Position numbers and translations under genes: made by a program. DNA of 64,000 nt from Acanthacorydalis orientalis (lineage: Eukaryota; Arthropoda; Insecta; Megaloptera; Corydalidae): assembly GCA_034766995.1 (NCBI GenBank), contig CM068314.1, positions 13,164,201 to 13,228,200 on the forward strand. Direction: 5' to 3'. Shown one piece after another: positions 51,761 to 62,638 of this stretch. The notes beneath the pieces were generated by a model. It was not told the DNA's origin and ran no database searches. It was given only the letters and a program-made list of their open reading frames with translations. How positions within the stretch are numbered: position 1 is the stretch's first letter; the number at the start of each line of letters is the position of its first letter.

Positions 51761-52798
51761 TAAAAACATGCATCATATGGCTGTCACGTTTAAAATAATT
51801 TTAACAATTTTTTCCATACGTACATTTATATAATTTAATCACACTTTTCTACTAATTTTTTTTTAAAAAAAAAATTAGGGAAACTTAATTATTTATCTAC
51901 AACTTAATTATTATGCAATAAGTTGAAACACAAAATTAAAATAAAACAATAATATAACTTATGAAGACAATAATTCGAGTTGTATATATATATATATTAT
52001 TTTATAACAAAAATGTGTGTGCTATAGAATCGTAAAAAAAATAATTGAAACAGTATTTCATCCCAAAAAATGATTTTAATTGAAAAGAAAATGATTAAAA
52101 CTTGATAGAAATAAAATATGGAATATGAATACTTTGTATTATTTCATATCCGAAAATGATTTCAATTCTATATGGTTTCAATATACGTCCATTTTACTCA
52201 TATAAAAAAGTTAAATCTGAACGATCGCTTGTGTGAATCTATCACACCAACATAAATAAAAACAAACCAACACAAATAAAACATAGTATATGTCTTTTGC
52301 GGTACGTTGATGAACACTTCAGTATTTCGCGTGCATTCAAATTGCACTCATAGTTATTCACAAAGCTTATACAAAAGTACTGCTATGCTCTCATCAACAA
52401 AAATATATATCAAAACACGAGACTGTTGAATAGTCGAATAGGTAACGCCCGTTGTTTTTCATTCTGCTGTCTTTTTGTTATTATTTATTTTTAATTGAAT
52501 GGGATGTAACAGAAATTACTATTGCTTTGAGTATATATTTCTACAATCGTTCACGTTCACGATGATAATTACGAACTGGATAATTCAGTCAATAATTTGT
52601 TTTATACGCTTACGTAAACATAAAGAGATGGCTGAAAGCGGAAACAAATGTGAATGGTATGTAAATAAAAGTAAAGAATGAAAACGAGTATAACTGAAAT
52701 ATTTATGGCTACAATTACCAACCTTAAGAGATACGTACAGTTTTTTTTCAGTATTTGCAGCAATCCAATAATTAAAATTGTAAAAAGTCAATATTATA

Positions 52799-53135
52799 TT
52801 AGGTTGGTAGAAAAATAATTACAGCTTATGACCTTCAAATTCATATACATTTTTTAATTAGTGTTCTTAAGTGGTCCCAGAACTGTTGGATGACTAACGC
52901 CTAACTTATGTGTAAGCTCTCTAATTGTTGCGGGTGATTCTGATTCAACATTTAGCTGGTCTTTATAAACTGAAGAAGGACGCCCGCGATCTTCGTCATC
53001 TTCAAGGCTCTCGTCCTCATCACAAAATTTTTGGAACCATCGTTGCACCGTACGTTCCTTAACAGTACCCACACCAAGAGCATCGTTTAATTTACAAGTA
53101 ATTGCTGCTGCTTTACCACCCGTCATAAATTCATA
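52799..53135 (-). mobile_element. Mariner family A deletion derivative with transposase N-terminal domain
   Basis: On the minus strand an open frame of about 90 codons reads GGKAAAITCKLNDALGVGTV, KERTVQRWFQKF, then DEDESLEDDEDRGRPSS and ATIRELTHKLGVSHPTVL. These are the two helix-turn-helix motifs and linker of a mariner transposase. It then joins directly to the 3' end and terminus TTAGGTTGGTAGAAAAATAA at the left. The catalytic domain is missing. It abuts a family B element at its other side. Confidence 0.9.
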
Positions 53136-53664
53136 CTAAAAAATCCGAAAGCATATTAGGTGTTGCATACTTTTTGTATTTAAGTTAAAAAAATGCTGAC
53201 AATGCCACGGAAATGATTTGTTCAGCTTTGATGGAAGTTGTTGCAAGGTATAAAACATGCAACAATGTTGAAAAAGTAGAAAAGGTCCGAAAATGTATTA
53301 CGTTTTCGTCGGCTCAAAGCCGCCATATTTTTTTCGACAAAAGATTCGTCAGTTACCCGACAAATGGAGAAAATTTATACAAAATAATGGGTAATATTTT
53401 TATGATTGAAATGTATTCCATTTTTCCGTAAATAAACAATCATTTTCTATAAAAAAAGCTTTTCCCAAATAACAGACACTTATGACAAACATCTGCTTCA
53501 AATTACATGACAAAAACAAAATATCAAGAAAAATACAGGTTTCCGGGGCTTTATAGCCACAAGGAACTATACTGACATTCAGGATACATACCACTTCATG
53601 CAATTTTCCCTCAAATGTCTAAAAAATGTCTGTAAAAAGCCATCAAATCAATTTGTACATCTAA
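53136..53664 (+). mobile_element. Mariner family B remnant, longest copy
   Basis: The plus strand reads a decayed N-terminal domain (NADNATEMICSALMEVVARY, KTCNNVEKVEKVRK), then after a jump RQKIRQLPDKWRKFIQNNG and YF, the mariner C-terminus. The 3' part (AATGTATTCCATTTTTCCGT) matches the copy at 29107-29515, and the element ends with ATTTGTACATCTAA. Its 5' terminus is lost at the junction with the family A element. Confidence 0.78.
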
Positions 53665-53803
53665 TAATTACATTTTTTGAGTCAGTAGTATATATAATTG
53701 ATGTGATTTATTAAACAAGTATATAATTCAGTAGTTTAATCATGTAAAAGCTAAAGGATTTAATTTATTTTTCAACAATCCATGAAATAAATGAAAGATA
53801 AAA

Positions 53804-53806
<3 letters not shown>

Positions 53807-53854
<48 letters not shown>
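53807..53854. repeat. (TA)n microsatellite
   Basis: An AT alternation about 140 bp right of the family B mariner. Confidence 0.95.
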
Positions 53855-53856
<2 letters not shown>

Positions 53857-54329
53857 TCATATATATAGTATAAAAAATAAACATTCCTTTTGAAGATAAA
53901 ACCATTGACGATAATATTTAAAAAAAATCTCTTACAAACATTTTAATGAGAATAAATTCAAATTACATTTTTTCTTATTTAAACATATATTAGAAATCCT
54001 TTTAATATATTAAGACAGAAAGGAGATATTTTTAAGAATTAGAACTGAAACTGAAAAAAAAACAATATGACAATTTGATTTTCAATTTTCAATGAAAAAT
54101 AAAATTCCTAGAATCAAATGTCTATTTATTTTTCTAAAATGTATTTCTCTTCATTTTAAACCAATTCAAACACTTTATTTACTTGTAATACAATTTTTCT
54201 GTAAGAAATTCTATGAAATGATAAATATTTACAAATATTTATCCTTTCGTTCTACTATCTACATATCATTTTATTTTCTACATATCTTAAGTATCAGATC
54301 ATTCACCTTTAAAAGTATATATACAACGT

Positions 54330-54600
54330 CAACAGAGAATAGCTGATGTCTGTCTCCTGAACGTCCCTGTATTCATGGAGGTTCCGGACATCGCCTCCGG
54401 TTATCGTCATAACCTCTACACTAAACTATGATTACGAAGAATGCCTTTGCGAGCCTTTGAGCGCAACGCGCCGCAGACCGCGAATATATTCAAATAAAGC
54501 CCGACGCTACCCAATCCCGAAAACCGGAGAGTGTTTTGCTTTGTTGGCCGCCCGTGTAAAAATAAAAGTTCAGACAGAGGCGTCCGTGTGTCGAGAATAA
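54330..54600. other. CpG-richer non-coding patch
   Basis: It contains GAGCGCAACGCGCCGCAGAC, CCGACGCTACCCAATCCCGA and TTGGCCGCCCGTG. The density of CpG is striking against the AT-rich background. No open frame of note. Possibly regulatory. Confidence 0.35.
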
Positions 54601-55114
54601 CTTATAAACACTGGGGTTGTTTATTAATAAATACAAAATTATAAATAATTAACAGTGATACAAGTTTTTAATAAACTGGTATTTAAAAATATCTGAAAAA
54701 TACACGTACACATTTATATCTTTTATCAATAAAAGTATATTAAAAATATATTTTTATAAATTATGTAAAATGTTCAAATATAAACATTTTGATGTATGTT
54801 CGAATAAAGATGATTTATTTTTTGTAAATATTAAATAGTATTTCAACCACACAGATATTTCTAATATCAAAATTCATAAAAAAATACCGTAACTTAAATA
54901 AAATTCTTGAGAATTTCAATAAAAATAACAGAAATTTCATCATATTTAAGATCATGAATGTGAATTATTATTATATCTTCTATGTTTATGTTCTTGTTGT
55001 TTGTTTCAATTCAATTATATAAAATCCATTATTTAAATGTGAATTATAATGATTTGTTTTATAGGTAAGTTAGAAAATTAAATACAGTATAGTTTTTGGC
55101 ATTGAGACCAATTC

Positions 55115-55400
55115 GTTTTGAAACACAAATGTTTTATTTTCCTACATATTACGAATTTTTTGAACAAATATTTTCAACAATTGAAATTTAATCATTCATG
55201 GTAAATTATTATCAACATTTCGATAGCTATGCTTAATTTCTTTCGAGCATAAAAATTCTTCCCAATTAAATACTCTGAGAATGATTTTATTACTATTGAA
55301 ATCCTTGTAAATAATAATTAAAAGTACTATTAATAACCAATAATTGAACAAATTTCATTAGAAATTTTATGACATATGGGGGATTGAAAAATTATTTTTT
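55115..55400. mobile_element. Long-TIR MITE, degenerate copy 3
   Basis: The left arm contains TTTTTTGAACAAATATTTTC then AACAATTGAAATTTAATC; the right arm contains TAACCAATAATTGAACAAAT then TTCATTAGAAATTTTATGAC. Order and orientation match copies 1 and 2. The copy is strongly diverged, so the limits are approximate. Confidence 0.4.
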
Positions 55401-55543
55401 TTTAAAAAAAAACAATTAATTAATTTAATTTTTAATCAGGTTTATTTTAAAAATTCACAAATGAATAGTCTATAAATTCAATTTTCGGTATGAAAAAAAA
55501 TATTTAAGTGATTTATCTAAAATTTATTTATTCAAGTGTAATA

Positions 55544-55744
55544 TGATTCAATTAAAGTTTTCACATGGAATTACTAAAAGGGCGTGCAGGGGTTAAGAAA
55601 AGTCATGTTTTTTTATTTAGTATTTTAATACAATTGAATACTAAAATACAATTGAAATAAAATATTAAATGGGGGATAACATGTTTTCTTTTTAATTTTT
55701 ACATTTTCTTTTAATACTTTCGTAAGGAAGCCTATGTTCAATCA
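55544..55744. mobile_element. Palindromic MITE, copy 2 (about 201 bp)
   Basis: The inverted ends are TGATTCAATTAAAGTTTTCA and, from the right, TGATTGAACATAGGCTTCCT, with the same central TTTAGTATTTTAATACAATT foldback and the same order of shared words (CATGGAA, ATGTTTT) as copy 1. The copies are clearly diverged, so the family is old. Confidence 0.72.
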
Positions 55745-58504
55745 TTGTATATACGACTGTTAATCATTGAATTGAATGTTTTTTTTAATTCCCTAAATTC
55801 AATTAATTTTAACAAACACACGAACCTAAGCATGTGAAAATTATTTAATAAAAATTATTCCCATTATTTGTAAAATAATGACAAAACAAGTCAAGCACAT
55901 CACAACAGTCAACAATTCGTCGTTACGGTACATAAGTTAGACTTCTTTTTACTAATTAATCACTTTTCTATGAATATCTATTTTTATAACTTTATAAAAA
56001 TTTATTTTTCATTAAAAATTAAACATTTTCATGTGTTAGTTTTTCTACAAGACATTTATTTTAATGTCATCATTATATCATTTCTAACTGAATCACTTTG
56101 AAAAATACATGCCGATTTTACTAATTTTAAAGGAGGTTGCTATTATTTTTGGTTTCTACTATTAAGATTTTTCAATTGATATTATTATTAATTATTAATT
56201 ATTATTTATTTGATTTACTGATAATTAAAACTACTAGTAAATGTGTTATATAAAATTTTTGTACAGAAATTTATGCAACCTCAATTTATCGATTCCATTT
56301 TTCAGGTAATTTTTCAAGAAATTGTCGATTATATATAAGAAAATTACTCTTTTTGAAAAATAAATATATAAAGTATAAGTAATGATTAAAAAAACAGATA
56401 TTTACTATTTGTGATCAATTCTAAGTTGGGAATTTTTGAGTAGGTAAACATGCAAGGCAATTCGATTTAAGTATTTCTAAATAGTATTACGAGTAATGTA
56501 ATATTTATCTTCAGACATCTTAATTGTGTTATTTATAGTTCAGGTTAGGATAAATCATTTTTCTTACAGTCGCTGTTTAATTATAAATAAAACACACGCA
56601 TTTAGAAAAAGAGAAAGATATTTCATAGTCTCTATGTTTTATTTATAAAATTAATATAAATGACGCCAATGAATATACGATAAGTTTCTTATGTCGTACA
56701 AGAACTGTGTATTGTACGGGTATACTGGAACTTCAGGACTATACAAACTATGTACTATGTTTCTGAATTTTCTATGTAGTCACCCACCTTCGCCGTTGTA
56801 CAGTGAATAGTATTTTTGATGTCGGTAGACGGTAAAATTGAAATTTAATGGAGTAAACACACGAAAGATACTAGTTTAGTCTATAGTCGGATGTAAATTT
56901 AAAAAAAAATGTTTATTCGTGCAAGGGAAACACGAAAAAGAAAAGGAACTTGTTTCATTAATAACATATTATATAGCACTGAAACTAATATATAATTTCA
57001 ATAATTCAAGATTTTGTATCCTTGAAAAAGTTAATACTATTTAAATATTTATTTTTCTCTGTTGACATTTATACTTTAATGTGAAAAGAACAGTACAGAA
57101 AATTTATAAAAATAAAAAGCATAGATAGAATCTTTCAAGCAAGATTTACATTATTTGTCTACAATAAAGTGTGTTTTAAAATCATTTTATAAAAAATTCA
57201 ATTCGATTTAAAACTTGTTTTATTTATTCTGAAAATTGAGTATATTTTTTTGTCAGTTTTTTTTCTATTTTATACGATATTTTTTATATGTTTATAAAAA
57301 CATTATCTTTTATTACAGTGGTTTATTTTTTATATAAGCTTCAGTTAACTGAGGATATCAAAGCTTATTTTCTCTACATTTTTTTGATATTATTCAATAG
57401 TATTTTAAATTTAAAATTGTATTGAAAACGAATACAAAACTAGAAACAGACATCATTATGTTTCAGCCTTGACTTATAGAAATGCGTTCTCGTTGCTGAA
57501 CATTTTTTGAAATCATCTAATATAACCATAATGAGCTCACATTTGTGCTGCCACTTTGATATAAGTGTGTTTTTCCACGCAGTGGTGTCTTTGTGCCGTC
57601 AATATACGTCCGTCAATCAATAAAGGTAACAATCGAAAGTTGTTTTGTGAAAAAGGCAAGCATTTTCCTTTGTAAAACGGATTGCTTGTCAAATATGTTT
57701 ATTTTTCAATTTCCACGCTGTCTGCACGTAAATAGTTTATATTGATTTCTCATTTATTCGTGTTTTCTTAATTAAAACAAGCATGTTATTCGAATAATAA
57801 TAATTAAAAACATATAAATGAATACAAAGGTCACGCTATAGAAGATATATGAGAATGTAGTAAAAATATATGACACACAGTTTGTACGGAAATGATAATT
57901 TTTTTTGCATTGAAATATGTATATTTTTTTAGTTGACTTTAAGAAGTACTTGTGAAATTTATTTTAAAAAAAATTTATTTCTAGCAATAAAAAATATTAA
58001 AACTTTAGAATATACTTCTTTGAAATTAAAAATTTACGATTCTGATTATTGGATTCTATATATAAACAAGTGTGTAAAAATAAAAATTATTAAAATAATA
58101 TTAGTTTTCCTAACAATTCTAATTATAATTTATTTACAAAATGAAAAATATTTTTTAAGAAAGAAATTTTTCAAAAACTGCCAAAAATTCAATTTAAATC
58201 ACTGTATAAAACCATTTCATTCAAGAAAATTTAGTAACATATGGTAAGATCAATAATAATAAATAAATAATTTTTAGTAAAAATATCAAAGATTTTTGAT
58301 AATTACACAAAATACATTTTAATATTCTATTTTTTATTTCCTATGTATTGAGAAATTTATTAAATGATGGCTTTATCACATTGACATCTACGAAATTACT
58401 TATTCTTCTAAAAGATTAAATAAAAAATAGAATTGCTCAGCGAGTAAATTATGAATTGTCCCTTTTTACATCTTAATTTACTTTTTTCTGAAAAAACTAT
58501 TATT

Positions 58505-58782
58505 TTATTGTCTCCATCTTTCTGCTGTTTTACCACCCATTTTAAACTCAAACAAAAAAATCTGTTATTTGCTTCTTTTCCATCTTTAATCTTACAAGTA
58601 CATTTAATAAATCAACTTGTAGCAAAATCAATAATAAAACCAGTCGATATTACTAAAATACAGACCTTTAAAATGCACTTTAAAATGATATTAACATGAA
58701 CACGATGAAATAAGACTTTCAATGAAAAAATTAAGGTTAGAATCAAGGAAACAAAACCGTAATTTCTTTTCCGTCAGCCTAA
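58505..58782 (-). mobile_element. Mariner family A, 5' end with transposase start
   Basis: The terminus TTAGGCTGACGGAAAAGAAA is at the right. On the minus strand follow the 5' untranslated region and then a start codon with MEKKQI, and after a frameshift FEFKMGGKTAER, which matches the first residues of Hsmar1-type transposase. Homology stops after this point. The plus-strand frame at 58451-58699 is an antisense shadow. Confidence 0.8.
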
Positions 58783-59145
58783 TATTCAATTAGAAAATAA
58801 ATCAGAGTAGCCACAGTTTTCTTCGAAAATATTAAATTATAAAATAAAATTTATTTATTTTTTAATATATAGAAAATCCTGTTGAAAATGGAGCTTCAAC
58901 TGACATTGTTATTAAATTGTCATACGTTGTTTATAACAATTTAAAGTATTAAATGTAATAACTCTGTTTTTATTATACTGTGTCAACAATATTAATACAA
59001 CTTTAAATTAAAAAATATCAAGATTTTGAATTGTGTATAAAAAGAAGTCTATGAAAGAAATTCAATTATATTCAGTCAACAAATAAGTCGAAAAACTGTA
59101 TTTTTAATTAAATTAATTAATTATTACTTATATTCATATATTATG

Positions 59146-59171
59146 TATATATATATATATATATATATATA
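59146..59171. repeat. (TA)n microsatellite
   Basis: A short AT alternation of 26 bp. Confidence 0.9.
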
Positions 59172-59789
59172 ATGTAGAAATAAAGTTGAAGTAAAACTAT
59201 CAGAACTCCACATCAGTTTTATTTACCTGAAATTGCCTTGAATATTTTATTACCCAAGGGAATCGTCTGAAACTTGCTTTTTAAAATCGTTTGTATTCAA
59301 TTCGTTGTTTTAAATGGCAACGACCTAATATAAAAAGGGTTTAAAAAACAAACTAATTATTGTTAGAATTTTTTTCTTATATAAAATATATTCCTTTTCA
59401 TTTTTATAAAACTTGATAAATAAAAAAAAACATTTTTTACAATTGAAGTAGAAGTAAGTATAAGGTTTTTATGTAAATATCGTATAAAAAAATAATTGTA
59501 TACATTTCATTCTGTAATTTAAGATAAATTGAGCATAAAAATATTAAACATATAAATGGATTTATGAAATAGTATAGTTTTAAAAATGAGATTACTTTTT
59601 GTAAAATAGATTAAATTTCTAGGTCTGTTTCCTATTATATTTGATTGATGAAAAAATCTTTAATATAAATATAATGTATAATCAAATCAAAAATTGTCAA
59701 TATGTGAGTATTATTTGAAAAACTCATTATTTTATGTAAATAAAATAAGATTTTATTAGATTTCAATATATTTCACACTGTTTCGAATC

Positions 59790-60200
59790 GATAAGGAACG
59801 ACCATTCAGCGAGTAAAAATCCGAAACTGAATCAAAATTTCGAGTATCAGCCCAGGAAATGATTTATTTAGTGTACATAGGATAACTGTTGTATAATTTC
59901 GCGATTAACGTGTCATCATATTCGTTCAAGAGAGAAACCTTCTTGACCTGACTGTATCCGTAACGAAAAAGAATCCATTATATCGCCGATTGCGGTATAC
60001 AGACTATGCGTAGGTCGTTAAGTAACGCAAGCATCTATAATGGTTTTGTCCATGCGTCAAAAACCGACGACCCGCATTAATTTCCGCGAAAACTCGCCAA
60101 CGTCCACTTTCAAAAATAAATAAACTAATCGTAAAATACGACTTCTGGAACTCGTTTCACAACTTAAGTCTCAAGAGTCGGTCGTAAGTGTCGATTAGCA
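59790..60200. other. CpG-richer non-coding patch
   Basis: It contains TATCGCCGATTGCGGTATAC, AAAAACCGACGACCCGC and ATTTCCGCGAAAACTCGCC. No coding frame or repeat relation was recognised. Confidence 0.35.
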
Positions 60201-60499
60201 AATAAAACACATGCCTACATATACACAAATTTACATTTTTATTTATTTTACGGAACCTTTTTTCTATTCACTAGTGGTCATTCAACAAAATTTATAACAA
60301 CTATTTAAAATTTTAATACATCGCCTTCATTTACGTTTCATTTTTATTATTTCTTTCTTTATCCAAAATAAAAAAAATTAGTTCGTTTAATTCATTTCAC
60401 ATGAAGAATTTGACGATGTATGAGAAGGATTAAATAAAAATCCAAAGTATATTTTTAACTCCATTTAACTAACTTTACTAATTCTTTAAACTCTAAATA

Positions 60500-60595
60500 T
60501 TAAGTTTGTAGGAAAGTAATTCCGGTGTTTTTTCTTCTTATCTTATTTTTTAGTATGAAGCTATATATGCTGAAATTATTTTTCTATCAACCTAA
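60500..60595 (+). mobile_element. Mariner family A mini-derivative (96 bp)
   Basis: It is almost only the two termini: left TTAAGTTTGTAGGAAAGTAA and right ending TTATTTTTCTATCAACCTAA, with a short spacer that keeps a piece of the 5' untranslated region. Flanked by TA. Confidence 0.7.
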
Positions 60596-60752
60596 TATAT
60601 TTAAATTTAAGCATAACCTTCAAATCAATTTATCCAAATATAATAATCGAAATTTAATAAATTATTTTTAATATTTTTAGCTTAAACATGTTTAATACTA
60701 AATAAAGACATTCAGAAATATTTAACTTCGAAAGTAATCTTAAATCTGTTAC

Positions 60753-60773
60753 ATATATATATATATATATATA
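60753..60773. repeat. (TA)n microsatellite
   Basis: A short AT alternation of 21 bp. Confidence 0.85.
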
Positions 60774-60799
60774 AATTCATTATAATTACACAAATTATT

Positions 60800-61380
60800 A
60801 TTCTCGAGAATTGCATTCACAAGAACGAGTATGCAACACCCCGCGCTAACAATTGTTACGTTTATTACAAGATCCACTCCCGGGAAATGAAAATAGAATA
60901 TTCATTATTTTAGAGATGGTAATTTTGCATAAAATTCGAATACGTTAACTCTGCACATCGAATTGAGGGGCCTGTGCCGTGCGGCTGTACATATTCAGAG
61001 AGAATATATACCTATTACTACCACTGAAGAGAATCTATCTACCCACTGTTACTTATTTACAAAACTACCTACCACCCATCCTCCAACCACCCACTAAAAC
61101 GCAATAAATCATTGGAGATAATGCAAATTTTATGCATAATACATAACATTGTTATTTCAAGTTATATGTACGGAATGTTTTATAAGTCATAATATTAAAA
61201 TGTAATTAAAACTTGATCAAAATTTTCTGCCGCACTGTATCCAATTACAGTGGAAAGCTCTCTGCTCTTCTTTACACAGTGTGAAAATGAACGATGCTGT
61301 AATGAGGGATTGCCATATAACGGTTCTTGTATGAAAGGTTGACTCGACTAGAAATAAACTAGTTATGTATGGAGCTCTGT
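60800..61380. other. Moderately GC-rich non-coding patch
   Basis: It contains CACCCCGCGCTAACAATTG, GGGGCCTGTGCCGTGCGGCT and a C-rich strand bias near 61070-61100 (CTACCACCCATCCTCCAACC). No reading frame. Confidence 0.3.
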
Positions 61381-61850
61381 TTATATGTGTGTTTTAAAAT
61401 ATTATTCAAATTAATTCATTAAATTGTAAAATAGTTTTAATATTACATATATTTTATATACCAATTAAAATTTAATTGCGACTAAAATTAAATAATCATA
61501 ATTACAATTTAAATTTTATTTCTGAAGATATGAAGAAAATATTTTTTGAAATTATTATTAAAATAAATTATCAAAACACATTAAATTTGACTTACAATCA
61601 TCTAATTTAAATTAAATAAAAAAGTTTGCTATACTTAGTACATTTTTAAGAACGAATTTTTATTCTGAAAAAATGTATAAATTTTCAGCTATAAAAATAT
61701 TCACACTGGACATAAAATATTATATTTATATAAAATTCTTCAATATTTGTAATTTAAAAAGAAGTTGATGTCATCTTTGTAAAATTATTTTCATTTCAGA
61801 AATAATGATAAAATTATACAGAAATTGTTGGAAAATGTTAAATATATTAA

Positions 61851-62067
61851 CCTGTTAGATGTGTATGACGAGTAAGCTCGTGATAAAGATGAAATTGAGC
61901 AATAAAATTATTGATTCTTTCAAAATCAAATGTTATTTCAATACAATTTAATTCAATTTTACAGCAGCTACATATACTCTGAGCTTCATGAGTATACTCC
62001 TCATCCCTTCATTTTTGCTGCACAATGTAGGTACACAATTTTAAAATAGGGCGATGCAGCTTACAGA
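61851..62067 (+). mobile_element. piggyBac-like MITE, copy 2, with intact TTAA flanks
   Basis: A 217-bp element flanked on both sides by TTAA (61847-61850 and 62068-62071). Its ends CCTGTTAGATGTGTATGACG and AAAATAGGGCGATGCAGC match copy 1 in opposite orientation. The two internal palindromes seen in copy 1 are degenerate here (ATGAGTATACTCCTCAT). Confidence 0.75.
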
Positions 62068-62221
62068 TTAAAAATAAAGAACAACACTAGTGAATTATAA
62101 TTAATTTAAATTTAATTCTATTGAAATTTATATGCTTTGGATATTGAGAATTCACAAAAAATATATATAAGAATACATATCTTTAAAATATCAAAAGAAA
62201 TAAAACAATATACTGTATATG

Positions 62222-62324
<103 letters not shown>

Positions 62325-62393
62325 TAAAAGTAATCTAAAGTAAAAAATAGATTGAGGAAAAAGAATCATAGTAGATATACAACAAACATTTAC

Positions 62394-62638
62394 CTGTGGA
62401 GGATAATGATGAGGCATTGTGTGCAAAGCTTCTCTATATGCAGCTAAAGCACGTTGTAAACGACCTTGGTCAGCATACAGTGCTCCCAATTGTAACAAAG
62501 CAGATACGCGTGCTGCATCATGTGCTCGTCTATCTTTAAGACCAGCTCCATCTAATTGTGCTCCTTGTCGGAGTATAGAGACGGCTTCTTGACACCGTCC
62601 TGCTGCTACTAACGCTCCGCCAAGATTGACGTACGCCA
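62394..62638 (-). CDS. TMTC2: TMTC2, internal exon with two TPR repeats (first of five visible exons)
   Basis: This exon encodes residues 2-82 of the visible 267-residue C-terminal part of a transmembrane and TPR-containing protein. TMTC proteins sit in the ER membrane; the family transfers O-linked mannose to cadherin-type domains, and the TPR part faces the lumen. The exon is preceded by a pyrimidine tract and an AG, and starts with two bases of a split codon (phase 1). It ends CCACAG before the donor GTAAAT, in phase 0. TPR 1 contains AYVNLGGALVAAGRCQEA and TPR 2 contains LLQLGALYADQGRLQRALAA, with the usual small and aromatic spacing. A linker with KDRRAHDAAR separates them, which matches TMTC2 as I remember it (KDPHAH in human). 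The coding part is much richer in GC than the flanks. In-frame reading past the donor runs into a long (TA)n array, so that extension is not coding. The alternative is another TMTC paralogue, but the linker and the following exons favour TMTC2. Confidence 0.9.

Noticed and set aside
57933..58247. Plus-strand open frame of 104 codons
   Set aside because: Its composition is Lys, Ile, Asn, Phe and Leu from AT-rich DNA, with no domain, no splice context and no GC rise as seen in the real exons.
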